NCBI GenBank assembly: GCA_001414485.1 | Contig: LLEY01000074.1 | Span: 1-64,000, forward strand | DNA length: 64,000 nt | Origin: Calycina herbarum | Lineage: Eukaryota > Ascomycota > Leotiomycetes > Helotiales > Pezizellaceae | Reading direction: 5' to 3' | Shown here: positions 47,772-59,041 of the stretch, piece by piece | How positions within the stretch are numbered: the stretch's first letter is position 1 | Layout of the letters: every line of letters begins with the position of its first letter | Made by a program: the position numbers and the translations under genes | The notes under the pieces: model-generated | Seen by the model: only the letters and a program-made list of their open reading frames with translations | Databases searched by the model: none | What the model was told of the DNA's origin: nothing

Positions 47772-49201
47772 TTACAAATTTTCTTTCAACCTCAACAAAG
47801 CTTCCCTCTTATGGTCCTTCATATCAAGACTAAATATAATATCCCACCTAGGACCCATAGCTTCACGCATCTTCTGAGGATCAAGCCCAATCTCTAGTTC
47901 CCTTCCACACATTATTCTCCCAGTTTCAACACTGGAAGCTACAATTCGTTGACTTCTAGATTGACGAATCTCGTCAAATGCCTTGAGAGCTGTGAGTATC
48001 TGAGAAGCTTCTTTGATTTCCTTGAATAAAGTGTCGAGTATCATAACGTCTTCGATTGCTTGGCCTGCACCTGAGCCTTGCCACTGTGATATGTTGGTAT
48101 CTACTTCCACTTTTCAAACATGGAAAGGACAAAAAGAAGGTGTTTCTTACTGGAGTCATTGCATGAGCAGCATCTCCTATCATACACACACGATTTTTGA
48201 CAAACGTGGGAGCGTCTATCTCATGATGCCACTGCGGATAAGCACGAAGATCTGGATTCCCACTGAGTAACTAAAACAACGTCAGTTAAACATTGATAAT
48301 GAGATAGAGCAACAAACTTCAATCATCTTAGAAGCGATAGGCGAGTTCTTGCAGCCCTCAAAACTCTCCTCCAAACTCTCCCGATCCAAGTCTCTCTTCC
48401 ACTCATCTTCTCCTCTCGTACCCTCCGCAACAGCCGCAACACACTGAACCGTTTTCCCGTCATCAAGAACATCATGCATAAACAACCTTCCTTCACCACA
48501 CCAACCGTACTGTCTATTCTCCTTGAAGTATTCCCTTCCCAACACGCTCCTCGCCTTGTCTATAGGAACTAGAAACCCACAATCCCAGAACCCTCCAAAT
48601 TTGGCATCGACGGAGGGATGAGAACCAAGGATATGCTTACGCGTGTATCCGTGGTAACCATCTGCTCCTATGAGTGTATCCGCATACCCTTTTGTCCCAT
48701 CTTGGAAATGGAGAGTCAGACCACCTTTTTCGAAAGCATCCTCGATTTCCACCAGTCTCTTATTCGCAAGCATGATATCTGGTGGAATGCCTTTCAAAAG
48801 CGCATTCAAAAGTGCCGCTCAATGAACAACCAACGTTGGCTTCTCACTAGCGACATCCAGTAATTTTTCTCCCGCGTGAGGTCCTGATCCCTATCAATCA
48901 AACATTAACGCCCACTCCCACTCTCTTAAATTTTAAATTACTATCATTAAACGACTTGAACTCATAGGAGTTGCCCCTGCTCCATCTAGCAATTCCAAAA
49001 TTTTAGGATCCATCTTTCAGTGCGGCTTGGGCGTTGGAGGATAATCCTACCGCAGCACCGCGCTGTGAGAACTCGGGCTTGGATTCGTAGATTTGAACTG
49101 AGAGAGCGGGTTTTTGGGAGAATGTTTAGGAGTGTTGTTCCGGCTATTCCACCACCAATTATGGCGACGCGGAGGGGAGGAGAGGAGGTGGTGGTTTCCA
49201 T
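47772..49201 (-). pseudogene. FAD-dependent monooxygenase pseudogene (salicylate hydroxylase-like)
   Basis: From the ATG at 49201 the frame reads VAIIGGGIAGTTLLNILP, an FAD-binding GxGxxG. The protein-like reading then shifts frame to VQIYESKPEFSQRGAAVG. It shifts again after QAALK to MDPKILELLDGAGATPMSSS. A normal intron (GTAATT...GATAG) leads to GSGPHAGEKLLDVASEKPTL, which runs into TGA at 48821-48819 where homologues have Arg (VVH-stop-AALLNALLKG). Beyond it the gene is open: DTLIGADGYHG, an intron, VCMIGDAAHAM, another intron, and WQGSGAGQAIEDVMIL to the stop at 47772. All three FAD motifs survive, so decay is recent. Homologues hydroxylate aromatic compounds with NAD(P)H. Confidence 0.8.
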
Positions 49202-50325
49202 TTTTGATATTACCTAGATACTTTGGGACAATCGAACTTCACGCTATCTGGGTTAATATTAAATTGTCGTAAGTATTTAGGTTAATCACCTTATATTACC
49301 CTAGAAAGTTGGGACAATGAGCTTGGTAGGCAGGTACGAACCTTGGGTATTTACTGCCGCTTGATGGTAAGTTGAAGTGATGGAAATAATGAAATGTAGC
49401 TGAAGATCCTAATGAGAAGATACAAAACTATTTGTCCCTGTGTGGATGGAGATAAGCTGTTGGACTTAAAATTGTTGGATGTTGGTTGTGAGGGGTAAGA
49501 CCATCAGCGCCCCAAGATCAGCAACATCTGTACCACTGAACACTAAAAAAGGTAGAAGATTGTCCGAAGGTTCTTGTGTAGGGAAAACAAAATTGGCCAA
49601 CTTGTTTATACTTGAACGTCGGTTATGTATAGAGAGAAAAAAAAAAGGGGGGGGGGGGTAGATTGTACAATCGCTGTTCTAACTGGGCACTCTAGCCCAA
49701 ATAATTAAGGCTAACTCTAAAGGGAATTTGGCCCTTCTCAAATGGTAAACTATAATGAAAAGAAGAAAAGAAGGTCACTATTCGATTGACAACTATTGTT
49801 GAGTGAGGGTTTGTCAAACGCTCTTCTCCAAATCGTCGCTGTCATCCAAGAGAAAAAAGTAGTTTCGCCTTGTAAGCATTCCCAGCAGAGGAGCAGACAA
49901 ATATTTGGAAAAACAACATAAAAAAGGGGATTAAAAAGCCTGGAGACACCAGGAATCGATCCAGCAATAACACACAAAAAACAAAAAAATGTACTCTCAT
50001 GCGTGGAAACTATCGCTCATGGTTACCCACATAGCCCCAACTCAACATGCTGGAGACATAAGGAAAGATGATGGGAATGATATCCGAGAAGAGAAATTGA
50101 AGGAGAATACGAGATTCTGAATAGCAAAAGATTCATGATGTATTTCTCATAAATATGACGAGTTCTGCTCTCTTCCTGGTCCTCGGTCAAGCATTTCCAG
50201 ATCATCCCGAGACTCAATAGCGATCGACTCCAGTAAGAAAAATCCCATATTCCGTAAACTCCATAGTCGACCTACCGAGCTAAATCGATCCCAAAGACGT
50301 TTCAAAACCACACAAGTATATCAAA
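49202..50325. other. Intergenic with MITE copy and poly-G tract
   Basis: MITE copy F starts the region. A mixed A/G run with nine or more G lies near 49636-49660. Near 49940-50030 a stretch on the minus strand resembles a tRNA 3' half (ATCGATT loop) but does not fold fully. No gene is seen. Confidence 0.5.
49215..49367. mobile_element. MITE family copy F
   Basis: Contains TTGGGACAATCGAAC, ACCCTAGAAAGTTGGGACAA, GGCAGGTACGAACC and the right terminus GGTATTTACTGCCGCTTGA. It sits just upstream of the pseudogene start. Confidence 0.65.
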
Positions 50326-50937
50326 TCATTTCTCAATCGTCTTCCTCTCATCACCAACGGCAACCAACTCCCCAACAACCAAGTATTTCTCCTCAAACCT
50401 CTCCTCCCATCCCCTAAGCGCCTCAAACTCCTCCGATCCCAGTCCCTCCAAAGTGTCCAACGGGGCTTGTAAATCCTTCGTCAACATCTCCTCATCAAAA
50501 CTTCCGCACGCTAGACCTCTACTAGCATCTCTGCCGGCAAAATTCTCATATGGTCCTCCAGGACCGTAGAAGTTACGACCAGAAGTAACATCGAAGACCT
50601 TTCCGCGGACGGCGAGGTAGACGGGTTGGTTGTTGGTTCCGTTGTAGGGGAGGAGGGTTGGCGGCGTGAAGCGGCGGAAGACGACGGGTGGAGGGGGCGG
50701 CGCGAGTTTGGGCGTGGGAGTGGATCGGAAGGAACGGTAGAGGATGTAGATGAATAGGGAGATGAAGAGGAGGTTTAGGGGTGTGGCGACGGTTTGGCTG
50801 GTTGGGATGTGTTAGTTCGGGGTGGATTGCTGGATTTGGAGGGGAAACTCTATTTTGGAGACGTACACTTCGGGGGAGGGGGTTGCCTTTGCAGCTTTTT
50901 CTGCCTCCTGGGCCATTCTATTTTCGACGTAGTCCAT
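50326..50937 (-). CDS. DAP1: Cytochrome b5-like haem-binding protein (MAPR/Dap1)
   Basis: Exons 50937-50867 and 50797-50326 join in frame to 180 aa; the intron uses GTACGT...CCAG. A short charged N-tail (MDYVENRMAQEAEKAAK) precedes a transmembrane helix (LLFISLFIYILYRSF, about residues 32-46) and a proline-rich linker. The cytochrome b5-like domain shows LLPYNGTNNQPVYLAVRGKV, then FDVTSGRNFYGPGGPYENF and AGRDASRGLA, the core of the membrane-associated progesterone receptor family. Dap1 binds haem through tyrosine and supports sterol biosynthesis by helping the P450 Erg11; loss sensitises yeast to azoles and DNA damage. It ends with a charged helix. The gene reads without interruption. Confidence 0.92.
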
Positions 50938-51595
50938 TGTTTTTTGGTTTCTTTTTGTGGTGGTGGTTGAGATGAGGTGGTGTGGGATGAGAAGGTTGTA
51001 CTCGAGTACAGTAGGATGCTGTTATTAGATGTCGAGGTTACCCTATTCGGGTATGTTGTAACTGTGCCCCCAACAAACGTTTGATTCAATAAATTCAACT
51101 TTTGCGGATTGTGATCCTGGTCGAGTATCGTCAATGACAAAGAATTTAGGGTATTATCTATCCGAGATGATTTTGGGGTCCGTTGTTCTAAATGCGAATT
51201 GCTTCATTGGAGAGCTCAAAAGCTTCGGGGAGTGGATCTTCAAAAACGTGATACTATTTACCAATGCCGAAATCAACCTCCAAGTCCATTTGGATTATCT
51301 GAACGGCGAATATTCATAGAACCAAGACTAACTATATGTTCTTTAAGCTGCAGATACGAGGCACAATTTGATGTCTCGCATCGGGGTCAGTCACGTGGTA
51401 CAGCCTTTCCTTCCTCCCGAGGTCAAGTCTATTTCCAACGCTCTTTCCATCTATAGAACATTTGTGCCACCTCCTAATTCTATGAAGTGGCTTAGAAATC
51501 CGAACACCCAAGCTCCTTCTAAAGTCTACATCATGTTGAAGCCCTCTTTACGTACTGAAAGGTTCCAAAATAGTCACTCCTAAAAGATACGGGAA
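50938..51595. other. Intergenic, no gene seen
   Basis: Promoter of the DAP1 gene and 3' flank of the thioesterase at 51596. Small open frames lack support. Confidence 0.45.
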
Positions 51596-52159
51596 TCACA
51601 ACTTCGGCAATGGCTTCACCTTTTCCACAACAATAAACAGTGCTTCGCCCGTAGCAAGTATCCCTCCTTCGCCATCCTCAACCGTTCCTCTGAGCCACAG
51701 TTTCTTCCCCTCCTTCTTCACCACTACCCCCCTCGTCAACACAATCCCCGGTGTCCGGACTGGTTTCTTGTAATCGACTTTCAAATAGGCTGTCATTGTA
51801 GCCTTCCCCCGTGGAGTTTCATACTCAATCGCATACCCAAGAGTCTCATCGAGCAGGACAGAGATAAATCCCCCGTGTGCGGTATTATGATGTCCGTCGA
51901 GACCACCTCCTAAGCGTAAAATTGAGATGATCTCTGTGAACTGGTTGGATCCTGGTTCTGGAAGCTTTTGAAAGATTTGGCGAGCAATGATGGTATCGTC
52001 GGTGGCAAGTGTTCTTCTCATGAAGGTGCTGGTTGTATTCCAATTGAGTGGTTGTAGGGAGGGGTCTTGGAAGAGGGTTGTGCACCATGGTTTTGATTGG
52101 AAATGTGCTTTCGTTTCGTCTGGTACTTGGCCAAGAGGGAAGCGGTTCTTTAGAGGCAT
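51596..52159 (-). CDS. Hotdog-fold thioesterase (PaaI/4HBT type)
   Basis: Single exon, 187 aa, from the ATG at 52159. The hotdog signature is visible as HHNTAHGGFISVLLDETLGYA, where HGGFxxxxxDE is the PaaI-type active-site motif. It is followed by the strand segment ATMTAYLKVDYKKPVRTPGI and a second strand LWLRGTVEDGEGGILATGEA. Such enzymes hydrolyse acyl- or aryl-CoA thioesters as tetramers. It lacks a presequence, unlike the thioesterase at 31742. Upstream lies MITE copy G. Confidence 0.88.
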   Translation of the reverse strand: MPLKNRFPLGQVPDETKAHFQSKPWCTTLFQDPSLQPLNWNTTSTFMRRTLATDDTIIARQIFQKLPEPGSNQFTEIISILRLGGGLDGHHNTAHGGFISVLLDETLGYAIEYETPRGKATMTAYLKVDYKKPVRTPGIVLTRGVVVKKEGKKLWLRGTVEDGEGGILATGEALFIVVEKVKPLPKL

Positions 52160-52240
52160 TTTGTTTGACTTGACTAGTTGTGAGATGGATGGAAGGCATT
52201 TTGTGGTTGATGGCCTGAAATTCGACCTCGGCTCAGACCC

Positions 52241-52436
52241 CTCGCGATGGAAATACCTACGTAAATTACCTGCCCTCGTTGTTCTAATTTTCTAGGGCAA
52301 TTCAAGCTAATTATCCTAAATGATTGGGACAATATGAAAACTAACCTAAAAATCTGGGACAATCAACTGCAATTATCTTAAACTATCAAAATAAATAGCT
52401 GCCAGAAAGTTGCAATAACTATTTACTGACGTTTTA
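52241..52436. mobile_element. MITE family copy G
   Basis: Left end CTCGCGATGGAAATACC, right end ACTATTTACTGACGTTTTAA. Internal GGGACAAT occurs twice. The direct repeat AGACCCC lies directly before the left end and after the right end, possibly a target duplication. Confidence 0.6.
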
Positions 52437-52825
52437 AGACCCCATTCCTCTTGAATTGCGGGGCGATAGGGGTTCCAGATAAGGCTGGATAAGAGCGGGG
52501 ATGAGATCTCCAGGAACCAGTTCGGCTCTGTTCCAGGTTGACACACGGTACCGCAACTGTGGACTTCGTTCATCTCTAACTCGTGGCACATGAAGTGTGC
52601 GAATAACTTCAATTCCTGGATATATCAACCCCTTTCCCAGACATATTCTTGTGAAATGCAACACTTCTTACCCTTCTTACCCTTCTTACCCATTGCTGAC
52701 TAGCTGACACGGCCAATCATGCCACTTTAGGAGGCGTGCTTATTGTCGTAAGAAAGGGGAGTTTAATCTCCCATTAATATCGCGGGTTTATGATGAAACA
52801 AAACCACGGACTGCCACGGACCGTC

Positions 52826-52974
52826 TCGCGATGGACATTAAAAGCGGCAGTAAATAGCTTTGTAGGGTAATGGTGTTTATTCTAAATATTTGGAACAATT
52901 TCAAATACTCCAATTGTCCCTAAGTATCTGGTTAGAACAACGAGTATTTACTGCCACTTTTAATGACCACCGCG
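52826..52974. mobile_element. MITE family copy H (best-preserved ends)
   Basis: Left end CGCGATGGACATTAAAAGCG followed by GCAGTAAATA. The right end is its inverse, TATTTACTGCCACTTTTAAT followed by GACCACCGCG. Over 30 bases the two ends differ at about three positions. The interior of about 90 bases is AT-rich with TTGGAACAATT and CAATTGTCCC. This copy defines the family's terminal inverted repeat. Confidence 0.8.
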
Positions 52975-52993
52975 GTCAACACGTCACGCACGG

Positions 52994-53293
52994 CTAGGCA
53001 CACGGCAAAGCAGAGATCCACATTTGTTTCTCTCGCCCCCAATAATCTCCGAATGGCATCTGTCGTCTGAATATGGAACTTAATTCTGCAGCTTGCAGGC
53101 GTGGAGGCTCGTAAAAGGTTGGATGAAAAGAAAGGAGAGACAACAACTCGGATTTCGCTTGCATCAGCCTCTCAATACTTGATTGGGTGAGCGTCTTCAA
53201 AACCTCATCGTTGGCCTGGGGCTCTGGGCCTTGAAAGAGTCCGACCACGGGGAGGATTAAGTTGGTGAAGCATCTGTTGAAACAGAAGACCAA
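52994..53293 (-). CDS. Possible small protein, unknown
   Basis: A 99-codon frame containing GPEPQANDEVLKTLTQSS, then IERLMQAKSELLSLLS, which has helix-like, protein-like composition. The first residues (MVFCFN) are near an AG that could be a splice acceptor, so the true start may lie upstream. No family is recognised and chance is possible. Confidence 0.3.
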   Translation of the reverse strand: MVFCFNRCFTNLILPVVGLFQGPEPQANDEVLKTLTQSSIERLMQAKSELLSLLSFHPTFYEPPRLQAAELSSIFRRQMPFGDYWGREKQMWISALPCA

Positions 53294-53813
53294 TCAATTA
53301 ATTTGACAACATTCACACTCGTTTTCTTGTTGTCTTCTTGTACCATACATTCCCTCGTGCTAGATTTCCTCGTCAACAAACCCATTCAATTCTTCCATCT
53401 TTATTCCCTCCTTTCATCCTGCAGCTGAGCTACAGCTTCGTACATAAACGTACATAGGCAAATCTACCACCACAATCATTCCTACAGGCACAGCCTCCTC
53501 TGCAATCCTTCCCTTCCACCAAACAAACAAACCAATCGAGCAAACGAAATAGTCTGGCCCAGCCCAACCCAACCAACCCAGCGCGAGTCGACCACGTAAA
53601 GAAACCTCGACGGTCCAAATCCTCACTCGACCTCTGATGCCGTTCGCGATCAGTCGCAATCATCTACTCGACGACGCGAACTCATCAGTTGTGCCCAGAT
53701 TTTGCATGAAGCACTGGGACATCCTGGATCGCAGCCTTTCCGTCCCATACCCCGGCGGCCATCACACACTTCAAGCTCGAGACCAGACCAGACCAGAATA
53801 ACAAGCTCACATA

Positions 53814-56074
53814 ATGTGGAAGAGGCTGAACAATCCCAAGGGCACAAGACAGCCAACTTCCCCTGATCCAAGTTACAATGAGAAAACCTACACAGGATCC
53901 CACGGTTTAGGAATCGAAGTACAAAGTCCCCAATCCCCTCCACCACGCCCACCGAGAGAGGAGATGGAATCCAAGGGTCTGCCGCGTCTACCTTTGTAAG
54001 TGCACTCACCATTTCTGTCTAAAAAAGGGTCAAGACCGACAATCCCGCAATGGGATAAACCAAAATAGAGTGCCCTTCATTCGGCCGCGACTCCACCCAA
54101 TCTGCCAACAACTATGCCGAGCCAGAGACCGTAGCTAATACAAAGAACAGTGAGCTTGCCCCTCCTGCGCCGCCGCAACACCGAAGTTCCAAATACCGAC
54201 CTGCGTCCTCGATTTATTCCCAACCTTCACCTGCACCGATCGTTACCAGATTTCCACGAGACACATATAATATCCCGCCATCTCCTTACTCAGACGAAGT
54301 CTCTCCACCAAGTTCACCGGAATTCGAGGATAGGCCAAGGTATGTCGGAATTTCTTAGGACGGTAAAGGGAACGATCTGGAAGTCTATTTCAGGCCTGGG
54401 GAACATATATGAGCAGTCCTGCGGAGTCAAAAGTGTGCATGTATACTTTCGAGTTCATGGACAGCGGCATACTATGTTTCTCTTCTACCTTGCCTATGTC
54501 TGCTACTCACGCTTTGGAAGATGGTGTACTAATTACCAATTAGAATCTACACCCGGCACAAAGATAACGAAGTGTCTCCTATCGAAGAGATGCCGGACAT
54601 TTCGAGGCTCGGAGTTAGTCCGCCAGAGAGTAGACAAGACGAAGTGGGGCCACCGTCGAGCAGTATCCCTATACTTCGAAGAGAAAAAAGACGCAATCAA
54701 GTGGCAGCTGCAGCTGCGAATTTAGTGAACAGAAAGGAGGTCGGTGGCTCAGGCAGACCAGCCAAAAACCCGAGCTGGGATCCTTATTCTGGAGAACCCA
54801 CGACAAGCGAGAGGGGAAAGAAACAAACTACGAAACCCGGAGAATTTACACCCCCAGGCCTTCGTTCTGTTCATGCCCCGACGGGCGCCGTACTTGGAAA
54901 CACTTCGAACGTCAGCAGTAACGCTGCGACCAAGAAGCCCGTTTCTTTTGGCGATCGAGTACGAAAATTGAAAATCAACAGCCCATCGGAACCGAAGCCG
55001 GATTGGAAGGGAGCAAGTGGCCGTGTGACACTCGTAACCACTCCAGCAGACAGATTAGACATCCCCCCTCTCAGTGTACCTCGAAAGGACCCCGCGCTGT
55101 TACCCCAGAATCAGCGTAAAACCTCCAATTTTGGGTCAAGTCCACCTGTATCACCCGCGCAGCGGTCCCCACGATCCCAAGTCGCCACTGAAACAGGCGC
55201 CGCTTCAGGCCGCGGTGACATCTCAACCCGCCCAGTACTCTCAGATATTCATAGTCCTGTAAATTCTTCACGAGCCAAAACTTCACCTATTTTTGATTCT
55301 GAGCATACCGATGGAACTAATAGTAGCCACGCCAGAGAAATAATATCAAGAAAACAAACAAATACCAGCAGCCCTCAGGAAGAAAGAAAGTTTGTGGATG
55401 GTTATAAGAGCATCGAGTCGAGTCCTGTTGCAGAGCCTTATGTTCAACCTCCTTCCCGCTTCAGCATCTCAACATACGCTACTTCCGAAGCACGCAGTAC
55501 TCCTCGTCCGTCGACAGATACATTTGAGCCTGTTAACGAGTCGCAGCCTCCGATACCACCAATGCCTTCAATGCCCTCCCCTCCACAAGCCTTTTCGGCT
55601 CAGCAAGATTCTGTTCTAGATCGTGCGAGACCAAAAGTTGGTGCAGGTCCTAGGAATCATGTTGCGAGAAAAGCACTCAATACCGCATCACCAGTCTTCA
55701 TCAGCATGCAAGCGAAGCGCGCTTCGACAATCGCCAAATCCCTCCCCATCACACCAGCCGAGCTGGAATCTCACGATCTTGTTACATCCTTACAAGCCCA
55801 ACTCGATGACTTACAGCATAGGAGGAATAATATTACGAAGAGTATACGGCAGATGACTGAGTTGATGCCTGCGGACAATATCACCCTCACGACTGAAGTA
55901 CGGAGGAAACGGGAGATTGAGAAACAGAAGGTTGAGGGGTTGAGAGAGGAAGAGGCGGATGTTAGACAGCAGGAACACGAGATTGGGTTGAGGTTGCATC
56001 GGGCGTGGAAGAGGAGAGATAAAGAAGCTACGTATGAGCCGACTGGATTATGGGTTAGAAGGGTGACGGGATAG
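53814..56074 (+). CDS. Uncharacterised Ser/Pro-rich protein with C-terminal coiled coil
   Basis: Exon 1 (53814-53995, start MWKRLNNPKGTRQP), an exon from about 54069 to 54339, and exon 3 (54544-56074). Exons 2 and 3 join in frame (EFEDRPR to IYTRHKDNEVSP). The exon 1/2 junction does not stay in frame with the obvious GTAAGT donor and TAG acceptor; the mismatch is one base, so that boundary is uncertain. Most of the protein is disordered, rich in Ser and Pro. The last 120 residues form a likely coiled coil (LVTSLQAQLDDLQHRRNNIT, later KREIEKQKVEGLREEEADVR) and end RAWKRRDKEATYEPTGLWVRRVTG. No enzyme domain is seen. Confidence 0.75.
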
Positions 56075-56649
56075 GAGGTTGATTTGCACCCTTTTGTTGC
56101 CTGATTTGGGTAATAGGATGGATGGATATTGGGCGTTGCCAGAGATACCGATTAGATTGATACCTTCTAATTCTTTGACGCCTGTGTTCTCTTGCCTCTG
56201 TATGGCGAGACGACTGGTGCACCTACTTATTTGTGTAGTTTTATTCTGTCTTGTATATTGGCACTTGTATGGAAGGAAGGGTCAGAGGATCCATGTGGAG
56301 GATTTATTGGTTTTGGGTCGGGTGTTGGATTAATATGGGAGTCTGGATAGGAAGTTAGGAATGAGGGTCGAGGGGAGCGGAGATTGGGGATTGGGCTGGG
56401 GGTTATTGTATGAGTACGCCTGAAGTTTGTTGAGCGATTTTGGGTGTTTGGGTGCTTTGGGGTGAGGTCGGCATGGTAGGATTGGTAGGATAAATAATGA
56501 ATATTATGGATTTATTTCCAACCAACCCTTTTTGCATGAGCTGTTTGTTTTGTATGCGTTGGTGCGAATTGGATTTCTGGTGATGTGGTGCAACAAGTTT
56601 ATTCTGGAACCAGTTTTGTAAGTTTTGTTGGTGAGTTGGCTGGATATCA

Positions 56650-56830
56650 CAATTTCCTCTTTAAGATTATTAACAGCTTACTTGCAAGTAACTTATGGCT
56701 TAATTGCAAATCAATCGACAGCTTACTCACAAAGTAACTCATGGCTTACTCACAAGTACATGGTTTACTTGCAGACTAATTAATAGCTTACTCGCAAATC
56801 ATCTCACAGCCTACTTAATCTCGACAACAT
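56650..56830. repeat. Degenerate tandem repeat, GCTTACTCGCAAGTAA type
   Basis: Seven or so imperfect units such as AGCTTACTTGCAAGTAACT, AGCTTACTCACAAAGTAACT and GGCTTACTCACAAGTAC follow one another with 20-35-base periods. Confidence 0.65.
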
Positions 56831-57321
56831 AAGTCCACCGGGCTACAATATGGATTCAAGTCTCCTTCCTCCCAAAAGAAAATGGACTCCTTTGGGGGGG
56901 GGGGGGAGAAAAGGATTAAAGCTGAAGCCCATCGATTCACCAATGGAAAGAGCAGGCGAAGGATTTTGAGGAAATGTTTTGGTTTTGCGTGTGGTTTGAC
57001 CGCGGAGCTATTGTGAAAAAATAATAAGAGCTTATTTTAATCATAAAAGGTGTGGGGGGAAGGTCGAGGGGAATGGGGAAGGTGGTGAGCTCTGGTATAC
57101 TTTATTCACTCATTCAGGAAATGAACAATCACGCTACTACTTTATAGGATTAAGGAGTAAGTCTCGTAAGTTCAACTTTGATATCATATTGTTCAAGAAA
57201 GTTTAGATTAATTAAGTTTATTAAACGAGCTTTTTAAGGGTAGAGAGTACATCTGAGTAAACATTTATTTAATATGAATATCCCAGAGAGTTTCAAACAC
57301 TTGAGTTATTTGAACAAGCTA

Positions 57322-57543
57322 GTTCGCGGTAGACAAAAAAGCGACCATTTGCGACCGTACTGAAAACGCTAAGTATTACATCATAACGAATAATCTTAAA
57401 TATATAAGAAAAATATGAATAGAAGCGCCACGTCTTCTTCCCTTGTGTTTTGAAAGTTTTTATTTTGTTTGCGTCAAGTTATAGGCCTTGGTACTTCTCG
57501 TTGATTGAAAAAATAGTGCTACTTATTTTGTCTACCGCGAGAG
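57322..57543. mobile_element. MITE-like element, 222 bp with 7-bp flanking repeat
   Basis: The left end GTTCGCGGTAGACAAAA and the right end (as reverse complement) CTCTCGCGGTAGACAAAAT are inverted repeats of about 15 bases. The direct repeat CAAGCTA lies at 57315-57321 and 57544-57550. The interior is AT-rich and non-coding. Confidence 0.7.
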
Positions 57544-57619
57544 CAAGCTACTATCATCTAGACAGAATTGGTTAATTCTATAATTGGCGAATAAAGTATA
57601 CTAGGTCAGTGGAGAATCA

Positions 57620-58620
57620 TGGGGTTATTAGAGGTCTTACTTTGGTGTGAAGAAAGAAAAAAAGTCATGCCCGGCGGTACACTAATGTAAAAACCAGATA
57701 TTAGAAATCAACTCTCATTTTACAGTCGTCTATATCAACCATCTAAGTGTAAATTCACCTCCGAGAGCGAAAACTTGCAATCAGTAAAGTTAAAAGTATC
57801 TCAAAAAGGTATTCGACATGTATTCTTTTGGTGGTGGTGACTTTAAATGTTCCTTCACGGGTATGTTAGTTGCAAGAAGCGTTTGGAGAAACTATCTGCA
57901 TCTATTAGGTTTACCAGTCGATTTTTGAGAGAGAGTTTGAGAGATGGGTCATTAGTACAACTACTAGGCTATTACGAGTTGCTTGATTAAGATAGATCTT
58001 TCCTATTTTTAGTTATGGAAGAGAGGAGAGAAGAGGAGTGAGGTGAACAGGGGATGAAGACGTGTGGTAAGCGAGGTTAGTTTGTGTGGATAAAAAATAG
58101 GAGGTTATTGAATCTTTTTCTTCGAGATGGTCACCTTATTAGAGTTTTGATTGACTCTCAAAGAGAATTCTCACCTCTTCCTTCTTTGGAATGAAAAAAA
58201 AGTCAGGCCTGTTAGTACACCAAGGGGAACATTAGAAATCCTCTCACCTTGCAGTACTCCGTATCATTAGTCGGTCAATTGGATCCCCCTCCCTAATATG
58301 CGGCGCCGATATCTGCAACCTGCCAACTGCAACGTTAAGAGTATCTCAAGGAGTACTCGTCAAGCTTTATTTTGGGTTACTTTATAAGGTGTTCGAAGGA
58401 ATCACCTTCGACGGAGTATGTAAGGGCGCGCATCTGTTTGGTCTAGCTAGTGAGAAACGTGATGATGGTGTGACTTGAACTATTGAGATGGGGTTCTTAT
58501 TTTTGGTTATTGAAAAGAGCTAAAGGTGAATTTGGAAATGGGGGGAATTCTGGGTAAGCGAGATTTTGGGGGAGGTGAATGAGAAAGGAGGGACTACGAG
58601 AGTATCCTTCCCAAGGGAAA
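57620..58620. repeat. Diverged tandem duplication, about 0.5 kb units
   Basis: Both segments carry the same ordered landmarks: AAAAAAAGTCATGCC or AAAAAAAGTCAGGCC, then a GGTACAC/AGTACACC site, ATTAGAAATC, AGTATCTCAA, a GAGATGG...TATTTTTAGTTAT or TATTTTTGGTTAT run, and GGTAAGCGAG. They differ at many positions, so the duplication is old. Confidence 0.5.
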
Positions 58621-59041
58621 CAAAGACAACACAAGCCTTATGTCTAAATTAGTACAGCGCTGGGTTTATATACAGATTGGGAGCTTTGATGTCAACCCGG
58701 TATAATCAACTCTTTCAACCTCTAACTTCAGTGTCATCTTCTCTGATTTCCTCTGTTGGATTTATATACTGCCAACAGACTCGTTATAATACAGGGGGAT
58801 TCCCATGGATCGGGAGAGTAAAAAATGCATTGAGTTATTTTCTTTGCGCTCCTTGACTCTGTCCACTCCGGTGAGCCACATAGACATTCAATGTCCGAAA
58901 GACCATTACACCGATAATATGGAAGCCGAATATTATCATACAGATATGGCCTCAAACTCGAATGTGAATAGCTCCAAAAGAGTCTCTTTTGTACATCCAT
59001 GAGCAGCAGTGGTCGTAACACAATCTCCCTCGAAAGAATAC

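Larger units (their letters stand above)
52160..53813. other. Intergenic with two MITE copies
   Basis: Contains MITE copies G and H and a possible small reverse-strand gene at 52994-53293. The right part is the promoter of the gene at 53814; reverse-strand open frames there look like chance. Confidence 0.5.
56075..59041. other. 3-kb repeat-bearing gene-free region
   Basis: Contains degenerate GCTTACTCGCAAGTAA-type repeats (56650-56830), a poly-G tract near 56890-56905, the inverted-repeat element at 57322-57543 and two related segments at about 57620-58180 and 58180-58620. No intact gene is seen; 58734-59045 holds a reverse open frame without recognisable features. Confidence 0.5.

Noticed and set aside
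49930..50040. tRNA-like 3' half on the minus strand (ATCGATT loop, TGTCTCC acceptor-like strand)
   Set aside because: The T-stem does not pair fully and no GGAGACA 5' strand was found at the right distance.
53414..54012. Several reverse-strand open frames of 70-120 codons
   Set aside because: They lie opposite the promoter and first exon of the gene at 53814, and are Trp/Cys/Gly-rich in the way shadow frames are.
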